The notes beneath the pieces are model-generated. The model made no database searches, was not told where the DNA came from, and worked only from the letters and a program-made list of their open reading frames with translations. From Pseudoalteromonas distincta (lineage in GTDB: Bacteria; Pseudomonadota; Gammaproteobacteria; Enterobacterales; Alteromonadaceae), in contig NZ_JWIG01000015.1 in NCBI RefSeq assembly GCF_000814675.1, positions 167,891 to 231,890 on the forward strand: DNA of 64,000 bases. The letters are read 5' to 3'. A program made the position numbers and the translations under genes. Positions 9,968 to 18,262 of this stretch are shown here, piece by piece. Within the stretch, counting starts at the first letter, position 1; every line of letters begins with the position of its first letter.

Positions 9968-9994
9968 ATGTACAGGTTTGGAGAAATAAAGATA

Positions 9995-11164
9995 ATGATT
10001 AACCAAAAATCCCTATTTATGCTTGCAGCCATGACTGCAAGCTCAAGTTTTGTACAAGCGGCGACGATCAATAATGCTGGGTTTGAAGATGGTTGGAGTA
10101 ACTGGAATGAAACAGAACCTGCAGCTATCTCAGGTAGTGCTTATAAGGGCTCTAAATCATTAAAAATTCAAGGTAGCCCAGGGCGTGTTTACCAGAATGT
10201 AGATGTAGATCGAAATACTCAGTACACGTTAAGTGCGTATGTACTTGGTAAGGGTCAAATCGGCATTAACGATCTTAATGGTTTGTTTAAAAATGAGAAA
10301 TTTAACGTTTCTTCATGGACAAAAGTATCTAGAACTTTCACCACAGCAAATACAGGTACGCTACAAGTATTTGCCAAGCACGATAAGAGCTCAAACGATG
10401 TTCGTTTTGATAACTTTTCATTAACTAAGGGCACTTCAGGCGGCGGTGATACTGGCGGTGGCGACACTGGTAGTGGCTCTGGTATAGCAAGCAACATCAC
10501 CAACGGTAGTATTTTTGACCTTGAAGGTAACAATCCTCATCCATTAGTAAATAGCAATACTTTAGAGTTTGTTCCTCTAGAAGCGCGTCATATCACTCCA
10601 AACGGTAATGGCTGGCGTCATGAATATAAAGTAAAAGAAAGTGCTCGTGCTGCAATGACCGAAACCTATGAGGTTTTTGAGGCAACTGTAAAAGTGGAAA
10701 TGTCTGATGGTGGTAAAACGATTATTTCTCAACACCATGCTAGCGATACAGGTACGATTTCAAAAGTATATGTTTCAGATACTGATGAATCAGGTTTTGA
10801 TGATAGCGTAGCGGGTAATGGAATTTTTGATGTATATGTTCGCTTACGTAACACCAGTGGTAAAGAAGAAAAACATGCACTAGGTACTATCAGAAGTGGT
10901 GGTTCATTTAATCTAAAAGTAGTAAATAATTACGGTGATGTAGATGTAACTGCACTAGGTACAACTTTTGGTATTCCGGTAGAAGATGATTCAGAGTCTT
11001 ACTTCAAGTTTGGTAATTATCTCCAATCACAAGACCCATATACACTAGATGAGTGTGGCGAGTCAGGTAACTCAGATTCATTTAAAGAGTGCTTTAAAGA
11101 TTTAGGTATTACTAAGGCTAAAGTAACAATGACTGACGTTAGTTACACGCGTAGAACTAATTAA
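9995..11164 (+). CDS. Secreted alginate lyase, PL18-type, with N-terminal carbohydrate-binding module
   Basis: Extracellular polysaccharide lyase expected to cut alginate by beta-elimination; 389 residues. The ATG at 9995 is chosen because GGAGA lies 10 bases upstream; an ATG at 9968 has no ribosome site. Order: signal peptide ending near VQAA, a jelly-roll CBM4/9-like module (about 25-145, INNAGFEDGWSNW to FDNFSLTKG), a Gly/Thr/Asp/Ser linker, then the catalytic domain (about 165-389) with QHHASDTG and YFKFGNYLQSQDP. From memory these match PL18 enzymes of Pseudoalteromonas; PL7 is the alternative fold relative. It stands alone, without other alginate genes, and has its own terminator. Confidence 0.82.
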   Translation: MINQKSLFMLAAMTASSSFVQAATINNAGFEDGWSNWNETEPAAISGSAYKGSKSLKIQGSPGRVYQNVDVDRNTQYTLSAYVLGKGQIGINDLNGLFKNEKFNVSSWTKVSRTFTTANTGTLQVFAKHDKSSNDVRFDNFSLTKGTSGGGDTGGGDTGSGSGIASNITNGSIFDLEGNNPHPLVNSNTLEFVPLEARHITPNGNGWRHEYKVKESARAAMTETYEVFEATVKVEMSDGGKTIISQHHASDTGTISKVYVSDTDESGFDDSVAGNGIFDVYVRLRNTSGKEEKHALGTIRSGGSFNLKVVNNYGDVDVTALGTTFGIPVEDDSESYFKFGNYLQSQDPYTLDECGESGNSDSFKECFKDLGITKAKVTMTDVSYTRRTN

Positions 11165-11183
11165 TTATTTATTTAGTAGTTTA

Positions 11184-11219
11184 GAAGGCCACCCAGTTTA
11201 AATTGAGTGGCTTTTTTTT
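11184..11219 (+). terminator. Terminator after alginate lyase
   Basis: Stem GCCACCCAGTTTA / AATTGAGTGGC with mismatches, followed by eight T. It lies about 20 bases after the stop codon. Confidence 0.85.
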
Positions 11220-11245
11220 ATTTTTTAACGGGATAAACTTAATTT

Positions 11246-11280
11246 ATACCATTGGCTTAATTAAGTGATCTATTTTGAGG
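11246..11280 (+). repeat. Diverged end of the ATACCAATT-type repeat
   Basis: ATACCATTGGCTTAATTAAG and the following GTGATCTATTTT resemble one inverted end of the 162-bp element at 25604-25765 (ATACCAATTGCATTAAATTA, then GTGATTTATT). No second end is nearby, so this is a solo, diverged terminus. Confidence 0.4.
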
Positions 11281-11334
11281 TAAGAAAACCGTATCGACAA
11301 CAAGGTGAAAATTCGTTATTTAGTTGTTATCACT

Positions 11335-11376
11335 AATTGCTCCTGCATTGCTCTACCTCCTGCATCCATGCAGTCG
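11335..11376 (+). repeat. Solo 45-bp cassette (GCTCCTGC ... ATCCATG)
   Basis: GCTCCTGCATTGCTCTAC, then CTGCATCCATGCAG, a short palindrome. The same arrangement, with altered bases, makes up most of the 48-bp segment specific to MITE copy C at 41711-41758. It occurs here without any surrounding MITE sequence. Confidence 0.5.
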
Positions 11377-11451
11377 TATATCAGAAATTTTTAACGCAGT
11401 TAGCGTCAGATTTAATCCCTCAAATTGATTAAGCATTATTGCGGATTGGCA

Positions 11452-12423
11452 CTATAACCATTTTTTATTTTTAAAATACACACCAATACCGCCAGTGAGC
11501 ACAATTAAAAATATGACAAAAGCACTAAACGCATAAGGGCTCTCTGTACCAGGAATGCCTCCTACGTTTACACCTAAAAGCCCCGTTAAAAAGCCCAGCG
11601 GTAAAAAAAGTGCTGCCACTACAGACATAACATACATTCGCTGGTTTAACTGCTCAGAAACTTGGTTAGTGATTGTTTGCTGAATAATTTGCGCACGCTC
11701 AATCGAACTATCTAGCTCTTCAAGATAACGAATTAATAAGTTGGTGGTTTCATTAAGTTTTGCTTTATCGTCATCTAATAACCATAGGTAGTGGTTATTT
11801 ACCATTGAACTAAGGGCTTCTTTTTGCGGTTTTAAATAACGTTTTAAGGCAATAGTTTGGCGTCGCAACTGTGATAAACCTTGGTTGTCAAACTTTTTAC
11901 TTGGTTCATCTATTTCTTCTTCAAACTCGTCGAGTGTTTCATCTAGTGAGTCAATAACGCTTTGCATACGTGAGGTTAATTTTTGTGTTATAGAGCACAC
12001 TAATTCAGAAATATTGCATGGGCCTTTATTTTCATTTAAACAGGCGAGCGTATCTTGCACCGATAATAAACGGCGCTTACGGGTAGTAATAAGAATGTCT
12101 TCGCTAATAAATAAACGAATTGAAACCATGTCTTCAGGGCTTTGTGCTGGATTTAAATTTACACCACGTAAAAATAACATGTGCCCGTTAGTTGTAGCCG
12201 TAATACGTGGGCGTGTTTCGTCAGCAATTAAAGACTCTAGTTCGTAATCGTTTAAGTGAGGCTGTGCCTTGAGCCACTCAACTGCCTCACTTTGGCTATA
12301 ATCCATGTGCACCCAAAGTTTACCTTGGCTTGGTTGCCAGCTATTTAGCTCATTAGTGCTTCCAATAGGACGAGCGCCGCCTTGTCCATCAAGTACAAGT
12401 GCATGTAGTAAACCATTAATCAT
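11452..12423 (-). CDS. zntB: ZntB-like zinc/divalent cation transporter (CorA superfamily)
   Basis: Inner-membrane 2-TM transporter of 323 residues. A cytoplasmic domain occupies about residues 1-255. Two C-terminal helices follow, joined by the signature loop GVNVGGIPG near residue 285; the GVN form, instead of the GMN of CorA, is typical of ZntB. The C-terminus is basic (KNKKWL). E. coli ZntB moves zinc with proton coupling; the metal here is inferred. It is a single gene, convergent with the alginate lyase. Confidence 0.85.
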   Translation of the reverse strand: MINGLLHALVLDGQGGARPIGSTNELNSWQPSQGKLWVHMDYSQSEAVEWLKAQPHLNDYELESLIADETRPRITATTNGHMLFLRGVNLNPAQSPEDMVSIRLFISEDILITTRKRRLLSVQDTLACLNENKGPCNISELVCSITQKLTSRMQSVIDSLDETLDEFEEEIDEPSKKFDNQGLSQLRRQTIALKRYLKPQKEALSSMVNNHYLWLLDDDKAKLNETTNLLIRYLEELDSSIERAQIIQQTITNQVSEQLNQRMYVMSVVAALFLPLGFLTGLLGVNVGGIPGTESPYAFSAFVIFLIVLTGGIGVYFKNKKWL

Positions 12424-12710
12424 AATTAGTTCTCATAATAGTGTATTTTTAATACTGTTAACTATAGTGTATCTACTTAGTTGCTTACAGGCTTACCTTT
12501 ACTTTTAATAAGTTAAGCTTAAATAGCAAAATATATGCAGAGCCTCTGTGTTGAGCAAAGTGGCATTAAAGTACGGCTTAGCAAGGCGTGCATTGTGTGA
12601 CCAGTTGCTTAAAAAGATCAATTTAATTTACTAATCGACTAGATAAATTTATTTCGTTGGTGTTTTTTGACCTGTAGCGTATAAGTCACTTTTTTATTAA
12701 GGGCACATTT
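12424..12710. other. Intergenic region between zntB and rimB
   Basis: 287 bases holding the divergent promoters of zntB and the rim operon. No repeat, RNA or ORF is recognisable. Confidence 0.5.
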
Positions 12711-13145
12711 ATGACAGCAAAGATCACAGTTGGTTGGCGTGAGTGGTTAAGTTTACCTGAGCTTGGTATTAACGAGATAAAAGCAAAAATTGATACTGGC
12801 GCTCGCACTTCATGTATTCATGCAATTAACATTGAAGAATACGAAGTTGACTCAGAAAAATGGGTTAAATTTACGGCCCAACCACTGCAAGATGATGAGC
12901 AAACGCAAGTCACTTGCAATGCAAAAGTTAAAAAAATGAAGTACGTAACCAGCTCAAGTGGGCAAAAAGAGCTACGCTACTTTATAGAAACTACATTACA
13001 TGCAGGCGAGCATAGCTGGCCTATCGAGCTTACTTTAACAAGCCGTGCAACAATGAAGTTTAGAATGTTATTAGGGCGTACAGCCATGGAAAATCGTATA
13101 GTCGTTGACCCGGCTTTATCTCAACTATTAGGTCGTAAGGTTTAA
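12711..13145 (+). CDS. rimB: RimB-like retropepsin-fold protease (COG4067)
   Basis: 144 residues with the aspartic-protease-like motif [12 protein letters not shown] near residues 26-37 and a second conserved LLGRTAM segment near 120. The family was named ATP-dependent zinc protease, but the DTG motif points to a retropepsin fold. In Pseudomonas the RimB homologue acts with RimK on ribosomal protein S6 glutamylation. AAGGG precedes the ATG. rimK begins 3 bases after the stop, so they form an operon. Confidence 0.85.
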   Translation: MTAKITVGWREWLSLPELGINEIKAKIDTGARTSCIHAINIEEYEVDSEKWVKFTAQPLQDDEQTQVTCNAKVKKMKYVTSSSGQKELRYFIETTLHAGEHSWPIELTLTSRATMKFRMLLGRTAMENRIVVDPALSQLLGRKV

Positions 13146-13147
13146 CT

Positions 13148-14053
13148 ATGAAAATCGGTATTTTATCTCGTAACAGAAAGCTATATTCAACACGTCGCTT
13201 AATTGAGGCAGCAGAAGCACGCGGCCACGAAGTTAAAGTGATTGATGCATTGCGTTGTTATATGAATATCAACTCTGAGCAACCAGAAATTCACTATCGC
13301 GGTGAAAACTTAAAAGAATTTGACGCAATTGTCCCGCGTATTGGTGCATCGGTTACATTTTATGGCTGTTCGGTACTTCGTCAGTTTGAAATGATGGGTG
13401 TTTATCCTGTAAACGAATCAGTCGCTATTTCTCGTTCGCGCGATAAATTACGTTCACTTCAGTTACTTTCGCGCAAAGGCGTTGGTATGCCAGTAACAGG
13501 TTTTGCCAGCAAACCCGATGACGTAAAAGACTTACTAGAAATGGTAGGCGGTGCACCTGTTGTAATTAAATTACTTGAAGGCACACAAGGCATTGGTGTT
13601 GTACTTGCTGAAACACGCAAAGCAGCTGAAAGTGTTATTGAAGCGTTTATGGGCTTAAAAGCCAATATTATGGTTCAAGAATATATTAAAGAAGCGGGTG
13701 GGGCAGACATACGTTGTTTTGTACTAGGCGACAAAGTAATCGCAGCAATGAAGCGCCAAGCACAAGAAGGTGAGTTCCGCTCCAACCTTCACCGTGGTGG
13801 TAGCGCTACATTAGTTCGCATTACTCCAGAGGAACGTAAAACGGCAGTAGCAGCGGCTAAATCAATGGGCTTAAATGTAGCGGGAGTTGATTTACTTCGC
13901 TCATATCGAGGGCCACTTGTGATGGAAGTTAACTCATCACCGGGTTTAGAGGGCATTGAAATAGCAACAGGTAAAGATATTGCAGGTATGGTGATTGATT
14001 TCATCGAAAAAAATGCCTCAAGTAAAGGAACAGCAACACGTGGCAAAGGTTAA
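13148..14053 (+). CDS. rimK: Ribosomal protein S6 glutamate ligase RimK
   Basis: ATP-grasp ligase of 301 residues that adds glutamates to the C-terminus of ribosomal protein S6. The N-terminal [18 protein letters not shown]-grasp segments [10 protein letters not shown] and [17 protein letters not shown], and the metal-binding [13 protein letters not shown] near 264-276 are all present. It lies between rimB and a desuccinylase/aspartoacylase gene with which it overlaps, so the three are translationally coupled. Confidence 0.95.
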   Translation: MKIGILSRNRKLYSTRRLIEAAEARGHEVKVIDALRCYMNINSEQPEIHYRGENLKEFDAIVPRIGASVTFYGCSVLRQFEMMGVYPVNESVAISRSRDKLRSLQLLSRKGVGMPVTGFASKPDDVKDLLEMVGGAPVVIKLLEGTQGIGVVLAETRKAAESVIEAFMGLKANIMVQEYIKEAGGADIRCFVLGDKVIAAMKRQAQEGEFRSNLHRGGSATLVRITPEERKTAVAAAKSMGLNVAGVDLLRSYRGPLVMEVNSSPGLEGIEIATGKDIAGMVIDFIEKNASSKGTATRGKG

Positions 14054-15098
14054 AATTAACCGTCCTTTTTCCTTATTAGGAGAAAATGTAGGCGTAGGCG
14101 AGCGTAAAACGCTTGCCTTAGAAGCTGCTAAGCTTTACACCCATTCACCACTTAACATTCCTATTGAAGTGGTTAATGGTGTAATGGAAGGCCCAGTGCT
14201 TATGGTGTGTGCGGCTATTCATGGTGATGAGCTAAATGGTGTAGAAGTTGTGCGTCAGTTACTTGCTAAAATAGATCCAAGCCAACTGCGCGGAACAATA
14301 ATCGCTGTGCCTATTGTGAATGTGTTTGGCTTTATTCACAAATCGCGTTATTTACCAGATAGACGCGATATGAATCGCAGTTTCCCAGGTTCTGAACGTG
14401 GTTCATTAGCTGGGCGTATGGCTTATATGTTTTTTAATCAAGTGGCAGTACATTGTACTCACATTATTGATTTGCATACTGGCGCTATTCATCGTACTAA
14501 TTTACCGCAAATTCGCGCTAATTTAGAAGATGAAGCAACCGCTGAAATGGCTAAAGCATTTGGTACGCCGGCGGTTATAAATGCATCCCTTCGTAATGGT
14601 TCATTACGCAGTGAAGCCGCAAACTTAGGTATACCTGTTATTACTTATGAAGCAGGCGAAGCGCTACGCTTTGACCCTATCGCTATTGCGGCAGGTGTGC
14701 AGGGCGTTGATTATGTTATGCGTCATTTAAAAATGATCCGTGGCAAGCGCCCTAAAAAATTACCAGATCCTATTATTGCAGGTTCGACTAGTTGGATACG
14801 TGCAGAGGTTGATGGCATTGTGCGTGCACAAGTATCACTAGGGGAGCATGTAACTAAAGGGCAAGTGCTTGCATATATAAGTAGCCCTCTAGGGGATTCT
14901 GAGCTTGAGCTTTTAGCGCCTAAAGGCGGTATTGTTATTGGTCAGCAGACGATGCCATTGGTAAATGAAGGTGATGCGGTATTCCACCTTGCTTACTTTG
15001 CAAATGACAATAGTTTAGTAGAGCAGCAACTAGAGAACTTTATTGATGAGATAAATGATTTAGATGACGAGCTTAAAACAGCTGAGCTAAATAACTAA
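14040..15098 (+). CDS. Succinylglutamate desuccinylase/aspartoacylase family zinc carboxypeptidase
   Basis: Predicted zinc hydrolase of 352 residues. The GTG at 14040 is chosen because AAAGGAA lies about 10 bases upstream; TTG 13995 and ATG 14013 are in-frame alternatives. Zinc-binding HGDELNGVE near residues 60-68 (H and E) and the later His in IDLHTG, plus the catalytic Glu in ITYEAGEA, match the M14-like AstE/ASPA family. The C-terminal third is a biotinyl-lipoyl-like beta domain. It overlaps rimK and may act on glutamyl or acylated amino-acid products of this system; that is inference. Confidence 0.85.
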   Translation: MAKVKINRPFSLLGENVGVGERKTLALEAAKLYTHSPLNIPIEVVNGVMEGPVLMVCAAIHGDELNGVEVVRQLLAKIDPSQLRGTIIAVPIVNVFGFIHKSRYLPDRRDMNRSFPGSERGSLAGRMAYMFFNQVAVHCTHIIDLHTGAIHRTNLPQIRANLEDEATAEMAKAFGTPAVINASLRNGSLRSEAANLGIPVITYEAGEALRFDPIAIAAGVQGVDYVMRHLKMIRGKRPKKLPDPIIAGSTSWIRAEVDGIVRAQVSLGEHVTKGQVLAYISSPLGDSELELLAPKGGIVIGQQTMPLVNEGDAVFHLAYFANDNSLVEQQLENFIDEINDLDDELKTAELNN

Positions 15099-15104
15099 TA
15101 GCTA

Positions 15105-15368
15105 GGGCGTGTTTAACTTTGCGGATTGAAATTTGTTCAATCCAAGGAAGATTAAATCGCGGCGCGAGGTTTGTAACCTAGTGGGCTAAGTAAAAACCGA
15201 GTAACAAAGAGTTTATCGCCCCTAGGCAGAACCCGAAGGGCAGCGCATGTTTGGCATTTATGCTGCGTTATCGCCTATTTATGGGGAGTAACCACACTTC
15301 ATAGGCTCTGCCTTGCCTAAAAACCAAACATACTGCTGCAAATTCAACCATCAAAGATCAACACGCCC
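15105..15368 (+). repeat. MITE-like element, copy A (264 bp)
   Basis: Inverted ends GGGCGTGTTTAACTTTG and GGGCGTGTTGATCTTTG (the latter on the minus strand), flanked on both sides by TA. Exactly 264 bases, the same length as copy B. Inside are the blocks TCGCGGCGCGAGGTTTGT, AACAAAGAG and GGGCAGCGC. It has no ORF. It lies between the rim operon and its terminator. Confidence 0.85.
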
Positions 15369-15394
15369 TAGTCTTAATTTTGGCTAGTTAAGCA

Positions 15395-15437
15395 TTAAAA
15401 AGCCGCAGTAGGTATTTTGACTACTGCGGCTTTTTTG
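15395..15437. terminator. Bidirectional terminator
   Basis: Stem AAAAGCCGCAGTAG / CTACTGCGGCTTTT with a short loop, A-rich on the left and T-rich on the right. It can serve the rim operon (plus) and the MscS-like gene (minus). Confidence 0.9.
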
Positions 15438-15454
15438 TGAATATGATTTTTTAA

Positions 15455-16027
15455 CTATGTTTTTTTAGGACCAATAATACGCTTTATAACAGGGGTTTTA
15501 GTTGGCTTTGGTTCTTTATTCAAAACCATGACAGGACGGGTCACAAATAAATTGTTAGGGTAAATTACACGGTGCCCATCAATATGTTCAAGTACTACAT
15601 TCATTAAGCCCATTTCAGCAATGCGCCCTTCAACATGATTCGCACCATCAATAATTCGTACCCAATAACCAACGCGGCAATCGTTTTGAATAAACATCAG
15701 TAAAAATGCGGTGAGGTTACTCAATAATGACCAAGCGGCAAAAAGTGCTACCCCTAACATGGCAAATAAAGAAGAGCCTAAAACCAATAAACCACGCAGC
15801 TCTATACCCCAAAATACTAAAACCAAACACAGTACTACAAAGGCGAGTATAATTTTTAGTAAAAGCTCTGCACGGTATTTTCGGTGTAAATCTACTTTGC
15901 CTTTAATCGCTTTTTCGAGTAGTTTTTTGGTTATTTTTAATAGAAGAGGGAAAACCAAAATAGCGATTATAGTTACAACCAACTTATATTGTGATGCAAA
16001 CAATTCTAAAACTTCTATTATTTCCAC
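15455..16027 (-). CDS. Small MscS-family mechanosensitive channel protein
   Basis: 190 residues with three predicted membrane helices (about 15-32, 53-72 and 78-110). The pore-like helix and the following Sm-like beta domain (VGYWVRIIDGANHVEGRIAE) match the MscS family. The large C-terminal alpha/beta domain of E. coli MscS is cut short, leaving a basic tail. It may form a minimal channel responding to osmotic downshock. It is transcribed alone on the minus strand. Confidence 0.8.
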   Translation of the reverse strand: MEIIEVLELFASQYKLVVTIIAILVFPLLLKITKKLLEKAIKGKVDLHRKYRAELLLKIILAFVVLCLVLVFWGIELRGLLVLGSSLFAMLGVALFAAWSLLSNLTAFLLMFIQNDCRVGYWVRIIDGANHVEGRIAEMGLMNVVLEHIDGHRVIYPNNLFVTRPVMVLNKEPKPTKTPVIKRIIGPKKT

Positions 16028-16050
16028 ATTAGGTCCTGAACTTTCATAAC

Positions 16051-16069
16051 AATTTAATGCAATTGGTAT
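16051..16069 (+). repeat. Solo terminus of the 162-bp ATACCAATT element
   Basis: AATTTAATGCAATTGGTAT is identical over 19 bases to the right end of the element at 25604-25765. It lies in the upstream region of the small mscS-like gene. No matching left end is seen. Confidence 0.55.
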
Positions 16070-16091
16070 TAGTTTAACGTGTTTGTATTAT

Positions 16092-17801
16092 TTAAAAAGT
16101 GTTTTTAACGCTTACTAGCCACTGGACTGAGTCTACATCGTCGTAGCTATCAACAGGGGCGGCAATATCAATGTGGATCATGGTTCCTGAATTTGCGCGA
16201 CTCGGTGCCAAACGCAGACCAACGCCTACATTTTTCAATACATGTGCATTTTCACCGTTATCTTCATCGTTAAACCATGCTCTGCCTACATCTACAAATG
16301 CTGCGCCACCCACTTTAAATAGTTGTAGTAAATCGTACTCCCAGTAATAGCGCTTTTCTAAATTAACTAAAAAGCTGCGGTCGCCATGTTGATAATCCAT
16401 TGGGTAACCACGCAGGCCTGTTTCGCCACCTAAAGTAAGCTGTTGATCAGCAGTCAGGTTTTTGGCGTATTGCACGCGGGCTTTAACATACCAAGATTGG
16501 TCTTCACTGGTATTTAAATAATATTGTACTTGGGTGGTGGCCATAAAGTTTTCGAGTTTTTTCTGTTCTTTATTCCAATAGCCATCAATATCAGCACTAA
16601 AACGCCATAAGGTATTATCGTTAGTAAAGTGGGCTTTTTTAAAGTTAAAAGAATACACCGCGCGGCTGTCGTCATTACTTAATGACTCATCTGAATAGCC
16701 AATTAAGCTTTTAATATTCCAACCTAAATTTAAATCCTCAGTGCGAGATATACTGTCGAAGTTGCGTACTTTTATGTAGTTATCTTCAAACCAATGGCCG
16801 CTTATAAAGGGGTAACTTAAGCTTCTGTCATCGGCAAGTGGTGCAAATGTAGTGTCTATAGCTTCAAAGGTATGTTGCTCATCGGTATAGCCTAACGTTA
16901 GTCGCTGGGTCCAATTATTATTAAGCGCTTTAGAGTGTCCTATAAATACACGGTTTAAATCGGTAGTTTGATCAAATTCGCTAAACTCTTCGCCGCGTTT
17001 ATATAATGACTCTTCGCGCTGCTCAGAATAGCTTAAAATACCGTAACTAAAGGGGGTGTCAATTGCGTAAAATGGATAGGTTAGCTCAAGCAAATGGCGC
17101 TTGCCGTCGCTGTTATCGGCGTACTCTAAACGGCCTCGGTAGCGAGTAGATAAAATATTAGGATCGTCGTAAACAAATAAGTAACCGCTGCGATCGCTGT
17201 CAGTGGTACGCGAAAAAGAAAGGCGCTTACCCCACCCAAGCAGGTTAGATTCTCTAAAACCTATACTCGATTTGTTTTCTCCACCGCTACGACTAAAGTT
17301 CACTTCAGGTAAAAGTGTCCATAAATCACGGGTAACCACTTCTACATTAACGTCGCCGTCGCAGTTTTCGGTAGCACTAATTTGTGCATCATATAAGTAG
17401 CTTTCTTTGCGAAGTAAACGCTCAGATTCTGCGAGCTTTTTAGCGTCGTACTTGTCACCTGGGGAGAATAATAAAAGGTTATTAATGACATCGGGCTCTG
17501 TTTGAATGTGAGCGCGATTAGCAAAACGGAATAGGGCATTATTTTCCTCTTCAAGCTCAGTATTAAATACATTAAGTTGCTTGAGCTTTATTGAGGCTAT
17601 TTTAGCGTTACTATTACTGTGCGTGAGGGTTGTTTTGTCTTGAACTTCTCGGCGTAGGTTTTTATTTGTGCTTAAATCTGTCTGTTCTACAAGGCAGTTA
17701 TCAGTTTTCATTGAAGATTGTTGTGCGAACGTATTAGGCACATAAAAGCTTAAAACCGTTAAACTAATACAACATTGTGCTATCCATTTCTTGCTCACCA
17801 T
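16092..17801 (-). CDS. Omp85/BamA-TamA family outer-membrane protein
   Basis: 569 residues with a signal peptide (cleavage near TFAQ, residue 26). Residues about 70-165 look like a POTRA domain (FSPGDKYDAKKLAESERLLR ... VEVVTRDLWTL). The rest is a 16-strand-type barrel rich in aromatic alternation, ending in Phe (VSVKNTF), as expected for BAM-inserted proteins. The LGGETGLRGYPMDY segment near residue 457 matches the conserved RGF/RGY lid motif of Omp85. It has fewer POTRA domains than BamA or TamA. A role in protein or lipid export is inferred; the substrate is unknown. Confidence 0.82.
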   Translation of the reverse strand: MVSKKWIAQCCISLTVLSFYVPNTFAQQSSMKTDNCLVEQTDLSTNKNLRREVQDKTTLTHSNSNAKIASIKLKQLNVFNTELEEENNALFRFANRAHIQTEPDVINNLLLFSPGDKYDAKKLAESERLLRKESYLYDAQISATENCDGDVNVEVVTRDLWTLLPEVNFSRSGGENKSSIGFRESNLLGWGKRLSFSRTTDSDRSGYLFVYDDPNILSTRYRGRLEYADNSDGKRHLLELTYPFYAIDTPFSYGILSYSEQREESLYKRGEEFSEFDQTTDLNRVFIGHSKALNNNWTQRLTLGYTDEQHTFEAIDTTFAPLADDRSLSYPFISGHWFEDNYIKVRNFDSISRTEDLNLGWNIKSLIGYSDESLSNDDSRAVYSFNFKKAHFTNDNTLWRFSADIDGYWNKEQKKLENFMATTQVQYYLNTSEDQSWYVKARVQYAKNLTADQQLTLGGETGLRGYPMDYQHGDRSFLVNLEKRYYWEYDLLQLFKVGGAAFVDVGRAWFNDEDNGENAHVLKNVGVGLRLAPSRANSGTMIHIDIAAPVDSYDDVDSVQWLVSVKNTF

Positions 17802-17970
17802 TAAACCTCTTACTGCTACGTAGCAAATGACTATCGTAATATCAGCTTACATCATTGTTATTATAATGTAAGTAAAAGGTATGGATTTTGAAATTAATTA
17901 ATTGTTACTCATATTCACTTTTGTTAATAGCCAGCTGGTTTGCAGCGACCTATGCGCTAGGCATTAAAAG

Positions 17971-18255
17971 CTAGCTTAAATAAAATGCTAAAGCGGCGAG
18001 TAAGTGTTCAGCTTCATGACCTTCGGCATTAATCCAGATGCTTTGGCTGTAATGCTCATAGTTTAAATTAAAGGTTTGATGATTATAGGTAAAGCGAACT
18101 TGGTGGCGATCGGCGCCTGCAGAGTACTCATTGAGTGTTACTTCGTCTGAGTGTAAAAATAATGTACTCCACAGCTCAAAGTCTTCATCGTTTGGTAGCT
18201 CAATGGGATTAATCAAAATACATTTGTGTGTATGGTCATATTCTATTTGGGTCAT
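17971..18255 (-). CDS. Small hypothetical protein next to RecQ (possibly DUF3630)
   Basis: 94 residues, acidic, no signal peptide or membrane segment. It begins 7 bases after recQ ends, so it is probably co-transcribed with recQ. A DUF3630 protein occupies this place in related Alteromonadales as far as I recall, but I cannot confirm the family. Function unknown. Confidence 0.65.
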   Translation of the reverse strand: MTQIEYDHTHKCILINPIELPNDEDFELWSTLFLHSDEVTLNEYSAGADRHQVRFTYNHQTFNLNYEHYSQSIWINAEGHEAEHLLAALAFYLS

Positions 18256-18262
18256 AATGCTC

